Below are positions 1-13,200 of a DNA stretch of 64,000 nucleotides, in pieces. The translations under genes were made by a program, and so were the position numbers. The notes beneath the pieces were generated by a model. That model was not told the DNA's origin. It saw only the letters and a list, made by a program, of their open reading frames with translations, and searched no databases. This DNA is from Oxyruncus cristatus. Lineage: Eukaryota; Chordata; Aves; Passeriformes; Cotingidae. The stretch covers positions 566,672 through 630,671 of the forward strand of contig VXAY01007412.1 of the NCBI GenBank assembly GCA_013399855.1. Reading direction: 5' to 3'. Numbering within the stretch: position 1 is the stretch's first letter; the number at the start of each line of letters is the position of its first letter.

Positions 1-3000
1 GAAGTTTCATATGATTTAGCTGGTAATCACTGCTTAGTGAGAGTAAAGGCAGCAGAACTGAAGTGCAGGTAGGGACAAGCAAAGCTATTCAGCTTCTAAA
101 ATAATCTGTATTCAGAGCAAAGGACTTCATCCATTCTTTTCATTGTACAAAAATAAAATTCATAAAAGTGCACATGTTAATTTTCTTTCAGCACACAACA
201 TCTTATGATCTTAAAACAGAAAAAAATGGAAAATTATCATCCTTTCTGGCAAAGCTCCTCTCTGAAATAAAGCAGGAGGTCCCCAGGCTTGTCTTTGAGA
301 AGTCTAATTGCTAAGCTTTGTGTTCTCTGGTTTTCTAAATGGAGCCTTTTCCCCTTGTGTTAGACATTACAACATATTTTTTTCCAGTTCATAATTTAAA
401 AATGATTTGTGAGGGATACCAGAGCTTCAGGGCAGGACAAATGACATCCTACTCTGCATCATTTCTATATCCAGCGCAGAGAGTTCCCAGCAGCTTGGGA
501 GTAGAAACAAATACAGGGTTTGTGTCATGGAAAGAGTTGAAGAGCACCCTGCATTATTGCACCAACTGGAATGGTACTGATGACTTGAAGGCCCACAGCT
601 GGGAAGGGTGCCTGGATGCTGGAGTACCAGCTGTCTGCCAGGAGAGCAGGACTGCCCACTACAGATAGAGGGGCAGGGAGGAAGTTCTTGACCAGTGAGT
701 TAAAAACTAATATCAGAACCACTGGAAGATACATGAGAGTTTTCATGGTCTTCACAGTCCTTTTGGCCACCCACTTCATCCGTGCAACACTAAGAAACAC
801 AGTCATGGTAATTGACCACAGTGTGGCAACCTCTCATTAACACAGTGCTTTTTAAATACTATTTTTTAATTGAAAATTAAAAATTTCCCTCTCACTCCTT
901 TTTGAAGGTGATCCTTCTGGAACAGAAAAACACCCAGTGTCACACTCCAGTGAGCCCCAGCCACCTTGCCTGCCTGCCAGCTCTGCAGCTACACACGCTT
1001 CATCTCCGGGACGACAGTGTGACTTTTGGAGGCTCTATGCCTCATTTAGCCCTGGTAATGGCCTAATTGGGTTGGAAAAATGCAGGAGCAGGAGTGTGAT
1101 AAAGAAACAGCTCTGCTGTGCTCATTTAAGTAAGTGGAGAAGGGAAGGGAAGAGGAAAAAGGAAAAGAGGAAAAAAAAAAAAAAAGAAACCCCACCAAAC
1201 CCACATTTTCTACCTTGACTAGATATTTATGTGTGTAGCCTTGTTTATAATGGGCATTATGCTGCCTGGTTGTGCTGCTATGAGGCTTCACATGAAGGAG
1301 TACCAGGAGAGGGCCAGTTCTAGTAATCTTTTCCACAAGAGACAGCCCCTCACCCCCAGGGCTTCACTCCATCCTTGCATGGTTCTTTGTAAGGGCTGAG
1401 ATAACTGGTGCTTTTGTTATCCATGCAGGAGGAGAAAGTGAGTGGGAGAAAGGGTGAGTGAGAAGAAAGGCAGGTGACAAGAGTGACTCTTTCAGGAACA
1501 GCAATGGAAGGAGCTCGTGCCATTAACCAAATGTTCATTCACCATTTCTCAGCCGTATTTTATCATCTCCTGAGAGGAATCTTCCTACCTACTGAAAGAA
1601 AACCATTCTGCTCTCTCTTGAGCTACTCCCATAATTTTTTCTGGCACCCTTTAAACTGTCCAAAGAATGAAATGCTACCCTTGTCCTTGGGAAATCTCAG
1701 AAAAAGAACTGGAGGGAGGAAATAAGTTTCAAAAGATGAGGAACCTCTTCATTTAGGGATCTGTTCTCCAGCAACAACAGGAGTGCAATAGCAGGTGATG
1801 AACCAGATTCCCCTTTACCTAAAGTGATAAAGATAAACCAAAAGTATACTTCACTGTGGAAGGGACAGACTTTCCTTCTGATGGTCCTTTTTTAATGTGC
1901 TTTCATCCTCCCCAACAAGATCCCAGCTATTTAACTGACTTTTTTTCCTCCCTTTTCTCTCTGAGGGGGAGTTCTATGTTATCTCAGAATGAAGCACCCT
2001 TAAGATGGAGCCAAAACTGCTCATAGCAGCATTGAAGTTACAGAAGTGCTCTATACATGCCACTGTGTAAAGGACAACCTATATCCATTTTAGCTCTCCA
2101 CCTTGAGGACTGGTATAATATAGCCTGTGCTTTGTTCACTCTAGTATTAAAACTTCCAAGAATAGATATTTGGCTAATAAAATTCCCAGAGGACCCTGCT
2201 GTAAATCAGAACACATTCTCATTGGTGACATCTTAAAAATATGATTGGGTTTTGGTGCTCTTATTTACATCACAGCCCTATAAACGTTCCCACTAGTGCA
2301 GCAGCAGGGGTGGCAAACAGCATGGAGTAAGCACGAGCAGCCAGTGGGAGGGAAAAAAAATCAGGGATTTTCAGACAACCCCTCATGCTTCCTTTGGGAA
2401 GCTCACTGGAATTGTTCCTAATAACTCTTTACTCACATTTCCTGTCTGCTTCCTATTACAATTTCCTTGCCAACTTGAAATAAACTGTGTCATGGGGGAT
2501 GTGCTGTACCTGTCAAGTGGTCAGTAAGAAAATGATGGTCAAGTTTCCCAGGGTTCTAGTGGTAACATAAAAATTTCCCTGTGGAATCTCAATAAAACTC
2601 AGCCACAGAATTGTTTCTGATGAACTAGAAGTTTTAAGTGCTTGCCTCAGTCTGGCAATTGCCTAGGTACCAATACTGGTGATGTGCTTACAATTAGGGT
2701 ATGCAAGCAGAATGTGGCATCAACCAATACAAGAGGACTGGTTCCACAGGTTAGGCTTGGAGCTTTAAACAGGACAAACTTTGAAAGTTTAGAACAATCA
2801 TCATTCCCATTGACTGGTAGAGTAAAATCAAATGGGAAATGTAAATTAAAGTGTTAAGCCAATCCAACCACGGACCAAAAATGCACTTCTAAGCACAAAA
2901 ATATTTACACTAAACCAGAAGCTACCTGGAAGAAAAGATGGCAATAAAGAATACTAAAATCCACTGATTTGTAACATCGAAGAAAGGAAAAAATTAAAGT

Positions 3001-3189
3001 TATTAACAAATTCCAAGATACAATGTACAGGGAAATTACGAGGGAAATTCATAAAATCAAGGAAGTACTAAATAGTTAACAGAGGTAAAGAGACCAAAAA
3101 AATACATTTTACAAATATAAAATGTGCTTGAGACTGGCCATGAGCCCATTGCTCAATGCGGGTGATAAAACTGTAAATGACAATCAAAA
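1..3189. other. Intergenic, nothing recognised
   Basis: AT-rich unique-looking DNA. Frames of up to 109 codons are isolated, overlap on both strands and lack splice context or familiar motifs. Confidence 0.6.
1136..1189 (+). repeat. 54-base pure purine tract
   Basis: An unbroken run of A and G, beginning as GGA/AGGGA-type units and ending in a 15-base A run. It has mirror-like character and could adopt a triplex, or be an old poly(A)-linked element end. No element is recognised next to it. Confidence 0.85.
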
Positions 3190-4000
3190 AAGGCGGAAAT
3201 ATCCAATAAACATTTTGTCCTTCGCACACTGTTTTGTCCTTGGAATGAAGCTGTAGAATGTATCATCCCATATTACGTCAGCCCAACAAAATTCACTGTA
3301 GGTAATAAAAGGAGATGTGAGACGAGATCTGCTAAAATTAAATGTTTTCAAATCAACAGGCCTGGAGTCTTACATAAACTAAATGAGGAGTTCTCTGAAT
3401 CACTAGTGTTGATACTGAACAACTCATGGAAAAATGGGAAAATTTCAAAGGGTCAGAGAATTGCAAGTGTATCTAGTTATTAAATAACTACTAAAAAAGG
3501 AAGGCCCAGTAAATTATAGGCACCAATATAATATATATTATTATATATATTATATATATTATTATAAATATATTATATATTATAAATATGTACCCCAATA
3601 TAAATCTGGATACAATAATGAAATTAAGTCAATATTCCTTCTAAAAATCAATGAGAAATAAACATGATTAATCTAAACCATATTTACAAAAACCCCCACT
3701 GTTGTTTTCATGAGGTAATGAATAGATAAAGGCAACTCTATAGAGTACAACATGGACATGTCCAAGGCATATTACTGACCAGTTTAAAAATTGCAAATAG
3801 TAGATTCTATCTATGGATAGATCTCAAAGGTTTTATTAAAGGGACGGTATCCATGAGAGGAGTAATTTTTAAAGATCACTCAGAGATCAATTCTGAACCT
3901 ATTACATATTTTCAAATCAGTTCCCTAGATTGCAAAATGAAACCATATTTGTTAAAAGCTGAGAAAAACACAAAAGCTAGCACTGAAGAAGGTGGTTTTA
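3190..4000 (+). mobile_element. Ancient CR1/L3-like LINE relic
   Basis: Six-frame reading from about 3330 gives fragments resembling a CR1/L3 reverse transcriptase (a 'GPDGIHPRVLKEL…SWK.G' style block at 3355-3450, then KKGRPSK before 3520), with frameshifts and stops. The later segment (TGTTTTCATGAGGTAATGAA, TAGAGTACAACATGGACATG) also follows that family. An AT-rich microsatellite interrupts it at 3527-3590. It is far more decayed than the avian CR1 copies, so it is probably pre-avian. Call based on recall of the consensus, not alignment. Confidence 0.45.
3527..3590. repeat. AT-rich microsatellite
   Basis: Alternating TA/ATT units (TATATTATTATATATATTATA type) within the ancient LINE relic. 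Confidence 0.9.
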
Positions 4001-4227
4001 ATGTACGAATGATCACTAATTTGGAATACAAAATTACAACTTTTCCCTAGGGACCAGTAGTTTTCTGTGCTGTGCTCAACATGCTCATCTTTCTGGTGGC
4101 TCTGCATTGAAATGAACTCTATAACTAAATCTTGTGTTTCAAGGCTTCTGTGGACAGCCTGCAGGAGGGAGAGCACAGTTCTTTTTTCTGATGCCCAATT
4201 TACCCACACCCTCTAGGATGCTTGAAG

Positions 4228-4312
4228 GAAGACAAAGCTTCACTGATTGGCAGGATCTAAACCGGGACCCTGAAAAAGTTGCACCAGTGTCCTGTTAAGA
4301 CACAAAGGATCT
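4228..4312 (-). mobile_element. Possible tRNA-derived SINE head
   Basis: GGCAGGATCTAAACCGGGAC contains a B-box-like element on the minus strand, and CTGTTAAGACAC follows at the distance seen in MIR-type heads. There is no foldable tRNA. Confidence 0.3.
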
Positions 4313-7300
4313 ATTTTTTCTTAAGTGCGTATGTTGGTCTATCTTGCTCACATGCTGAGGGTCAAATTTAAAGTCAGATATGGAATTAGGAAGGAATTTT
4401 CCATCCCACAAAGACTGGCGAGAATCCCAAGCGCAACTAACTCACTGTTTTCTCTTCTTATCTCCCTAGACTTGCACAGGGAGATGCAAATAACAAACTT
4501 AAACCCAGAGATTTAACAGATTTACAAGATCTTAAAGCAAAAAAAGGACATATTTCTTCAGGGGATGCAATCACTGCATGACTCAAAGAGGCTTGTTTCT
4601 CCTGAGTCTGTGTGGAGCAAAAGACAAGCACAGTATTTTGGCAAAGGGAGGGTATATGTTATGTATGTCTCACGACAGTTTTGCTAAAAGCTCCACGGGA
4701 CAAAACTCAAGCCTCAGGACTTAATGAAAGCCAGTGTTGTACAGAGGGTGCTATAGAGGTGTCATTGTCATAAAATGAGAACAATGTGACACTGAATTCT
4801 GCTGCAGATCATCTAAACTTCGGTTGCTGAGAAATTAATTCACTTCGCAGAGTTGTGATGTTTCAGCTCTCAGAGTCCATCTTCAAAAAATGCCCAGAAA
4901 CCAAGCTAAAAAGTATCCACCAGTTAAAACACTTAAAACTACTTTTGGTGTTGACATATCAACTTACTGACAAGGCAAGTGTTTCCTATAGTGTCAGCAC
5001 AGTAAAAGTTGAAGTCTAGGTCACATGTATACTTGTCTCAAACATGAACAAAAAACCCTGATAAGTTCCAGATCCAGAGCCCTTTTCCTGTGGGTGCTAC
5101 TGTAGTGAAGCAGAACAAGCCTGGCTTGATGTTCAGATAACAGGCTAAACCTGCAGTGTTAGCAACGGTGCGATGCTTTGTTTTGACTTACACACTGAAT
5201 AAAGCAAAGACAAAGCCTGAAGAGGAGAATAAATACAGATGAGCAAGAGGTTATTTCATTGATAGCTCACTTTCATGAGAGCTGCCCACAGTGCAAACAC
5301 TGAACCTTCTCACTAAAGTGATGTCTGACTTTGCTTCTGACTGTACAGATTCAATACTCAAAATGCACCCTTGCTAAGTTCAAATCTACCAGATCTGTAG
5401 CCATCTAAAAGAGCAAGTATGATACAAAGGAAATACTCTTAAAATTAATCTAACAATAGATCTTCCTTCCCAATATTGAAAAGACAGACCAAAAATGTAC
5501 CACAGAAATGCACTTGAGCACTAGAAAACTCTTTCAAGTTATCAGACCGGCACTAAAAAAGTAGCACCACAACAGTCAAGGCAACAAACATTTACAAAGT
5601 GACTGGAAGCAGCAAATTTTCACCAAATCGTTCAACCCTTTTGTTGCTGATCTTGGTGACGTCAGACAACATTGTTAAAGACCTTTGCTAAAGACTCAGC
5701 AAAATCACCTTTCCAAATTACAAAATGTCAAGGCAAACTGTTCCAAAAACTTCAGAAGACAGCATAATCACCTCTCTTGCTATTTGCAAAGATGAAGGAA
5801 ACAATTTCAAACAAAACAAAGCACCCTGTATTAGGAATCAAGGAGAACACAAAACTACATTAGCATTTGGAACCTCTTTCTGAGCTCAGCCCATTAGCAA
5901 TAGAAACACCACTTGGAACACAGTAGATGGAGGCACTTCAGTGAATAGGTACCTCAGTGAGATTTCGAGTGCTCACTGTATATGTCTAATTTCTTGCCAA
6001 CTTCATTTCTTGCTCAGTCATTTACTTGTGCAATGTCTGTTTCCCTAGCCTGTAAATAGATAATAATTAGCTTTGACCTCTTCTGTGGAGGATAGAGGAT
6101 GCGGAGACTGAATAACTGTTCCTCAGCAAAATAAAGGAACAGAATATTATTATATATAAAATTACGAGAATGATACTGCGTACTCCTCACATAGCTTCCC
6201 TCCAAGGACCTAAGACTTCCTAATAAACATTAAATTAATCCTTGCCACCACACTCTTGGAAGACAAATGATTCTTTGCTACAATTTTTTTGCAAGAGGGA
6301 GAACTGATGAACAGCTAATGCTTACACACCTAATTTTTAAAAAAATGCTTTCATGATTTTATTTCTAAATGTTTATTTAATTTCCCCAAAGTGAAACTGG
6401 GAAAAGTATATTATTTCATGCCAGTCTCTCTCCACCCCTTCAGCTCTTTGAAGCCTTGCAACATTGAGCCTTGTAAATTCAATTTCTGTGTCTGGAGGCT
6501 CAGCACTAATAGCTCTGTCTGGAACATCAGTATCAAGGGACTGTGTCTTTAGGGTTTAGAGGAAGCCAGCAAAGAGCTTTCCAGAGAGACAGGAAAAAAA
6601 TTCTATTATTTATTTTAGAGAAAGATTATTAAGAGGTGACAATTGTGAGAGCATATTATTTTTGTTATCAGCACCCCAGTATTACAGGATACACCAAAAT
6701 TTATGTACAGATAGAGAAAAAAAATGGTTTCACACCTCTATATAACTTGCCCAAGTTCTCTCTCCAGAAGAAATCATCACTGCTCGTTTCAGAACAAGAT
6801 AGACTGAGCTGGGATAATTAACCTCCCACCTGAGGTCCCGTCATCATCTCCAACAGTTATAAGCTATTTAAGCACTGAGGCAAAAGGACTTCGTATTTCT
6901 AACAGTAAGACTCATCATTAGCAATGAATATTCTTACTGCTATGACTATGCATCATTACTTTTTAAAAAAACATTTTTGCAAGCGTGCTATGTTCTTGGG
7001 CCAGTAAATTTTCACTGGTGTTTAAATTTTCCACTGAATGACACATATATTCAGAGTGTTTTTAAAAACCCACACTAATTTTCTGCCTGTCCTAACTGTA
7101 GCATACAGTTGGGTAAGTTCCCCAAACATATTATTGTGCACATATTAAGACCATCAGGAAGAGTCAGTGCACAAACTGTCTGTCAGCCTGCTGTTCCTGG
7201 TTTTGGCCTTCCTAGTAAGACTGTGAGCTTTGCTGCATTTCCTGGGATCTAGTCATATTGATTAAAGTTTGCATCATGTCAGCCCAGTGAAAATAAGCAA

Positions 7301-9684
7301 AATAGTCTTTACTTGCAGCTTTAAAACAACACAGTTTTTAGGGAAAAACACCTGATGTCTCATTTGCAAGGACACAGGTTCCAAGCCAGTATGGTTACAC
7401 AGGTCCATCACCTTAAGAAGTTCAGGCTTTGTGACAGGCATCTGTTTAAGCACCATTTACTATTAATGCATTTGACACATGTTCAAATGGATCACCCACT
7501 GCAGTTAGATCAGCTTTCCCTAAGCCAGAGTATTTTATCTAGACCTGTCTGTAAATATGTAGGCGTAAAAATATAGACCTGTTTCTGGTACACCTCCATC
7601 AAAACAAATTGCTGAATAAAGACAGCTAGTAGGACATTAAGAAATTACCTGAAAGAAAGAACCTTCCCAATACAACTTTTATATGCTTCCACAATTTGAT
7701 TTACATAATTTCATTTTCTCTGTCAAATCCCACCCTCATTTCTCCTTCAGAGCAGTATAATCCAAAACATTCTCCACAAGAATCTGCTGGGTTTTTTGTG
7801 AACACACTGGCAGTCTGCTCAGATGCCCAGCTCAAGTCTTGAAAACTGGGCTTTTAATTTTGGCTGAAGAAGACATCTCTCACCTGCAGAGCATGAACCT
7901 CTAAACACACTTTGCAAACCACACAGTAAGAGGATTGAATTAAACTTACCAACGTGGGAAAGATGTGACAACAGGAAATGTAGGGGCAGTGTGAGAAAAA
8001 TGCAGAACATCAGAAACCAGGAGGTGGATTAAAAGGGTACAGCTTTGAACAAAGGTTCAAACTCTGCTCTAATTTGTGAGTACAGAAGAATTGTCCAGAC
8101 AAACAACACTTGAGAAACTTTCTTTCTCTTGATATTGTGTGACCATAAAAGGATCCAATAGTTGTGTATGTGCTTTCTAATTTCTAAACTAATAATAATT
8201 TAAGACTATGGAATAGCAAACATTAGAAGAAAAACTGCAAAGTAAATTAGTTCCTGATACAAATTTCTAAACAAATATTAAAGTCTGTGTAAAGCTAATT
8301 AAAATTTCAGAACCTGCTTTGAATATTATCTATATTCAATTTGTAATTATCTGATTATTTATGCATTATTAAATCACCCTGTAGCCACAGAACAAGAGCT
8401 TTTCCTCAATCACAGCTGAACCTGAGTGATTATTTTGCTATGTTGTTAAAATGAGCTAAAATAACTTCAGCCATGGCAGCACAGGAACTAGGACTGAGCT
8501 GAAGAAATAATTAACTCAGCTCCACAACATGAGCTCAAATCTATGCTGCTCTATTCATCCATTTTTTTAATTTTTCATCTGAGTATAGAATGAACGAGAA
8601 CGACCTTTTGATTTTTCAACTAGCTGAGGTTCACTTTATCATGCAATCTGTATTTACACAGTCATAGAGTATTACTAGAATAATATCATGTCAGGCAGCT
8701 GTTATTGTAGTTTTATATGTATCAATGTAGAGTCTTGGAACATGCAGAATATTTCTGAAGAAATGGACTCAGAAAATAGTGTGAGAAGGGCAGTTAAGTT
8801 AGCAATCTGCAGAGGAACCACAAGGTACTTTCCATTGCTTTGGGCATTTAAGAAAAACAGAGGTATAGTGAGTAAGGTTTGCAATTTTATATAGTTATGA
8901 ATTTTGTTCAGAGGAAGGGCATCTGTGTATTTTTATATACAATTATTACTCATAACCGTTTAAGTTGCGCTGTAAACATGCACTGTGTTAAACAGGACTA
9001 CAGTGAACTTTACAAACTAAAACTGTGGAAGAGGAGTTTATTTTTTGGCTCTTTAAGATTTACACAATCCATGCAGATTAGGATTTTACCATTTTATTAA
9101 TAAGAATTAAAGGTAGCAGAAAGCAATGAATCTAAGCATCTGTTACCACCCATAGATTAAACAGTTGACTGAGAAGCGACTATGTGCTGCAATGAATAAT
9201 TACACATTAGTAAATGTTGCTGTACAAGTCATGCCCAGGTTCTCCAAGCTGTTCTTGGCATAAGACCAGCAGAGGTGAAACAAAAATAGCTTTTTGTCAT
9301 CTTTGCAGTTGTCCAAATCTAGTAGCAAACGGAGGCCAGCCCCAGCCCTGCATGACACAATGTAGCTACCTGACTGTTCTGTGCATCACCCACCTGCCTG
9401 TGGTTCCAACAAGGTATTTGATAGCTGTGGACCATTGGGAGAAGGTGAATTTTAATTCTCAGAGGTATTTTTCCCAGGTACAGGAAACGTTAACGGAGCT
9501 GGCTGGTACTGAGGAAATAGGTCTCTGGATTTTAGAAACAGCTCAACTTAAAACTGTTGTCCCTGAACTTTTTGGATGGAACAGTGCCATAACATCAACT
9601 TAAAGTGCTTAGATTTTAACTGGACAAGGTATACAGGCAAAGCAGAGAGGCTGTACAGGCAAAGACAGGCAGAGTGTTCCTGGA
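4313..9684. other. Intergenic, AT-rich
   Basis: No exon, RNA gene or young repeat is visible. The segment 8285-8530 is rich in TAATTA-like homeodomain words and could be a conserved regulatory element. The longest frame near its end (9214-9603, 129 codons) has no recognisable content. Confidence 0.55.
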
Positions 9685-10240
9685 AGGCAATTGAGAGCAG
9701 CTCAAAGAGGACTTGGGGGTGTTGGTGGACGAGAAGATTGACATGACCCAGCAATGTGCACTTCCAGCCTGGAAAGCCAGTCACATCTTGACTGGCCAGC
9801 AGGTCAAGGGAGGTGATCCTCCCCTTCTACTCCACTTTCGTGAGACCCCACCTGGAGTACCACATCCAGCCTCGGGGCCCCCAATATAAGAAGTCTGAGA
9901 CAAGACGATGTAGCAGCCTTCCAGTAAAAAAAGGGCTACAAGAAAGCTGGAGAGAGACTTTTTACAAGGGGATGTAGTGACAGGAGGAGCAAAAATGACC
10001 TTTAGCAGAAAGAGGTTTAGATTAAATTTTAAGAAAACTTTCTTTACTGTGAGGGTGGTGAGATCCTGGAACAGGTTGCCCAAAGGAGTTGTGGATGTCC
10101 CACCCTTGGAAGTGTTCAAGACCAGGATGGATTGGCTTTGAGCAACCTGGACTAGCGGAAGGTGTCTCTGTCCATGGCAGGGAGATTGGAACTAGATGAT
10201 CTTTAAGGTCCCCTCCACCGCAAACCATTCTGTGATCCCA
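9685..10240 (+). mobile_element. CR1 LINE, 3' fragment
   Basis: A 5'-truncated CR1 non-LTR retrotransposon. It carries the end of the reverse-transcriptase ORF and the 3' region, with the usual phrases GATCCTGGAACAGGTTGCC and GGAACTAGATGATCTTTAAG, and ends in CATTCTGTGATC, the avian CR1 terminal octamer type. Frames over it on both strands are remnants of the element. Confidence 0.92.
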
Positions 10241-13200
10241 CTGTATTCATCTTCAGTTTCTATCAGCCCACAGCATTGAAATGGAAGATGAGAGCCACAA
10301 GTCATCTAACCCCACTGTCAGCTGCTTTAGTGAAATCATGTTCTCTTAATTAAGAGGTATGGATCCCTTTCCCCAACAGGATGTGAACTCTTGCTCACCT
10401 AAAAGACTTCATTTAGAAGGAAATGTGCATTGTTAAGTACACATCAGCACTGCTGTGTTACATTCTTAAGTAATAATTATGAATTCTCTTTCCTTCCTAG
10501 TTATAAGGTTATGTTATACTTGAATAATTCTTATTGCTGCTTTGCTTGTGAAGATGGTGGTGTAATATTAGTGTAACCATCACAGAGATATGTTAGCTGG
10601 CAATTACTGGCTAAAGCCAGAGACAAATTAGCAAAAGAAAAGAAGAAACTTAAAATAACAAGTCCCAGTGAGAAACAAAATATTTAGGCTTTTACATGTT
10701 TCATATGCTCATCAAAAACTCCTCCTTTTAATCTCTGGGCCTGGAAATCAGATCACTTTTCAAACTTTAATGCAAGTTGCCATCTAAACCTATATTTAGA
10801 TCAATGACATGAATATGAATGTAAGTACCCAACAATAGAAATCTGAACCTGAAAATTATAGTTGTGTATTTTTTCTACTTTGACAATTCTTGATACAAAA
10901 TGGGAACCTGTTATGCTGTAATTAGACATTTTTAAAGCCCTTTCAGATCTCTGGATGAAAGACAGTATCTGGATGCCAAGGTGTTGTCAACTTTTCTTAC
11001 TGTCTGGAATTGTATGCTCAAGCCCTGGCTCTATCGAGCCAACCCTTCTTATTTCTGAGACAGCTATTTCAATATGTTCTGATTTACTGCAAGCAGAGCT
11101 TTCAAACAAAGCCATATAATGTAGGGCTGTTTCAAACACTGCCTATAAAACCAAAATCTTAATACTCCACATGTGTTGTGTGCAAGTATATTCTTTATAA
11201 TTTACAAGCTGTTATTGTTTTTAATGGGTATCCCTCCAAACTTACCTGTCAGTTTGCAAACTGCTAACAGCAACAGCAGATTGTTAGAGCAAACTGTGCT
11301 CTCTCTCAGTGGCACCTACACTCTTCTGTGTCGCCTGGGTTGCTGGCACAATTGTCAACAATTCTCAGTTACATGTCAGTCACTCTTTGGGCAAGGTACG
11401 TGAAGAGAGAGGATACAAATTGTTGTGTCAGCTCTGCTGGCTTTGTAATGTTAATGAAAACTACAGCACCAAGTCTTCAGTAACCGCAACTATCACCTTG
11501 ATAAATACCACAACAGACATACTGAATAAGAAAATGAAACTACAACAAATCCCCTCCCAGAACAAGATTTCATTTTAAAAACTGTGAACGCTAGCAATAT
11601 CATGGCATTGCTTATAGGAAAGATATTTTGGCAAAACTATAAAACTTTTAGGAAAAATAAGTAATTTCAGAGTGAGTCGTTAACATTATTTCGATATAGT
11701 GGCATTAAAATAATCTGTTGCTCAGTAATGATCTTCGTCAATAGTATCTTCTTGCAGGATGTCATTGGGATCTTTAGTGTCATTTGCCAGGCACCGTCAC
11801 CAACCTAAAGGTTCTTAAAAATATCATATGCAGCTATAACTAACAATAGTCCCTACCTAGAGTCATGGAAATTAACTGCTATGCTGCAATGCCATTAGCA
11901 GAAAATAAGTCTGTTTCTACAAATAACATGTTGATGTACAATGCAAGTTATTAAGGGAGAAAGAAACCAGACATTATATAGGAAAAGTGTCTCATCCTCA
12001 CACAAGCAACAAATGGGGAGCACTCAGCTTCGCAGTCCCTTGTTTCACCTCATTGACCCCATTCACTCCAATAGCTGTACAAGGAAGGATGTTCTTCCCC
12101 CATTTCCCTGAGGTGGGTCTGCGAGAACGCAGACAGTGCCACCTCTGTGCCTGTCTCAACTCCCACCCCACCACTGCTTCTTGTCAGTTCTCCACATCTG
12201 CTCCAGGCCCTCTCACTCCTGCTGGTTTCAGTGCTAACACTGCCGCATCTCTCATCGCACTGTGCTGCCAGCTATGGTGATGGCATAACATAAAACATCA
12301 GACATGTCCTATTTCAGCTAGAGTCATTCCAGTTTGACAAGTAGCAAAAAATGGCTAGATCAGGTCCCTACCTGAATACCTTCTATCACTGCACACAGGA
12401 AGTCCAACAACATGGAGAAACACTGCCCTTCTCTCCATATTGTTCACCTATGACAACGACAAGAATATAGATATTTCTGGTTGTATTCAGCTTCTTCCCA
12501 TTAAGAGTGCCTTGTGTCCAACTTTTGTTGTCCTTCACAAAATACTTCGGTGCCCCAACCAAAAACTGAAATAGACTATGAAAGAAGTGAAAATAACTAC
12601 AGCAAAACAACTACCAAAAACTTAGTCTGCTTCATTCTGGCTATTTCCAATGTATGGTGACAGATCCTGCCTGTGTCAGATTCCAGCCACAGGGTTATTG
12701 ATGCACCCATGGTCAGAGTAAGAACGTACCTATGATGTTGGTGATTGTGTACAATGTAGTTTCATTTGAACCCCAGTTTTCAATTTAAACCAAACACTTC
12801 TGCCTTTCACAGCTGTGAACCAAAACACCAGAGCTTAACTAGAGTAAAACAAATACAGCAAATGTTGCAGAAGTTCCAGAAGAGGACGGGATTGCAGTTA
12901 TTAACACTGAGGAACTAAAGCTCGGGTCCTCGAAAGTTCTTGAGATATTCATCATCCTCTTTAGGCACAGAGGTTTTTCCACCACTAGAAGTGTCATTCA
13001 GCTGCTACTTAAGCCTGGAGGGTTGAGATCTCATCTCTGCAAGTCAGCACACTGACACTGCCTCCTGCACCACTTCATAGAGACACACTGTTCAAATCTC
13101 TCTACTGAAAGCTCCCAGGCAGAGTATTGAAAGTACAAGATCTGATCTAGCTGTGAAGGAGGGAGGGCAAAGGCCTCTTTTTAAGATTAAGCAGAGCTTT

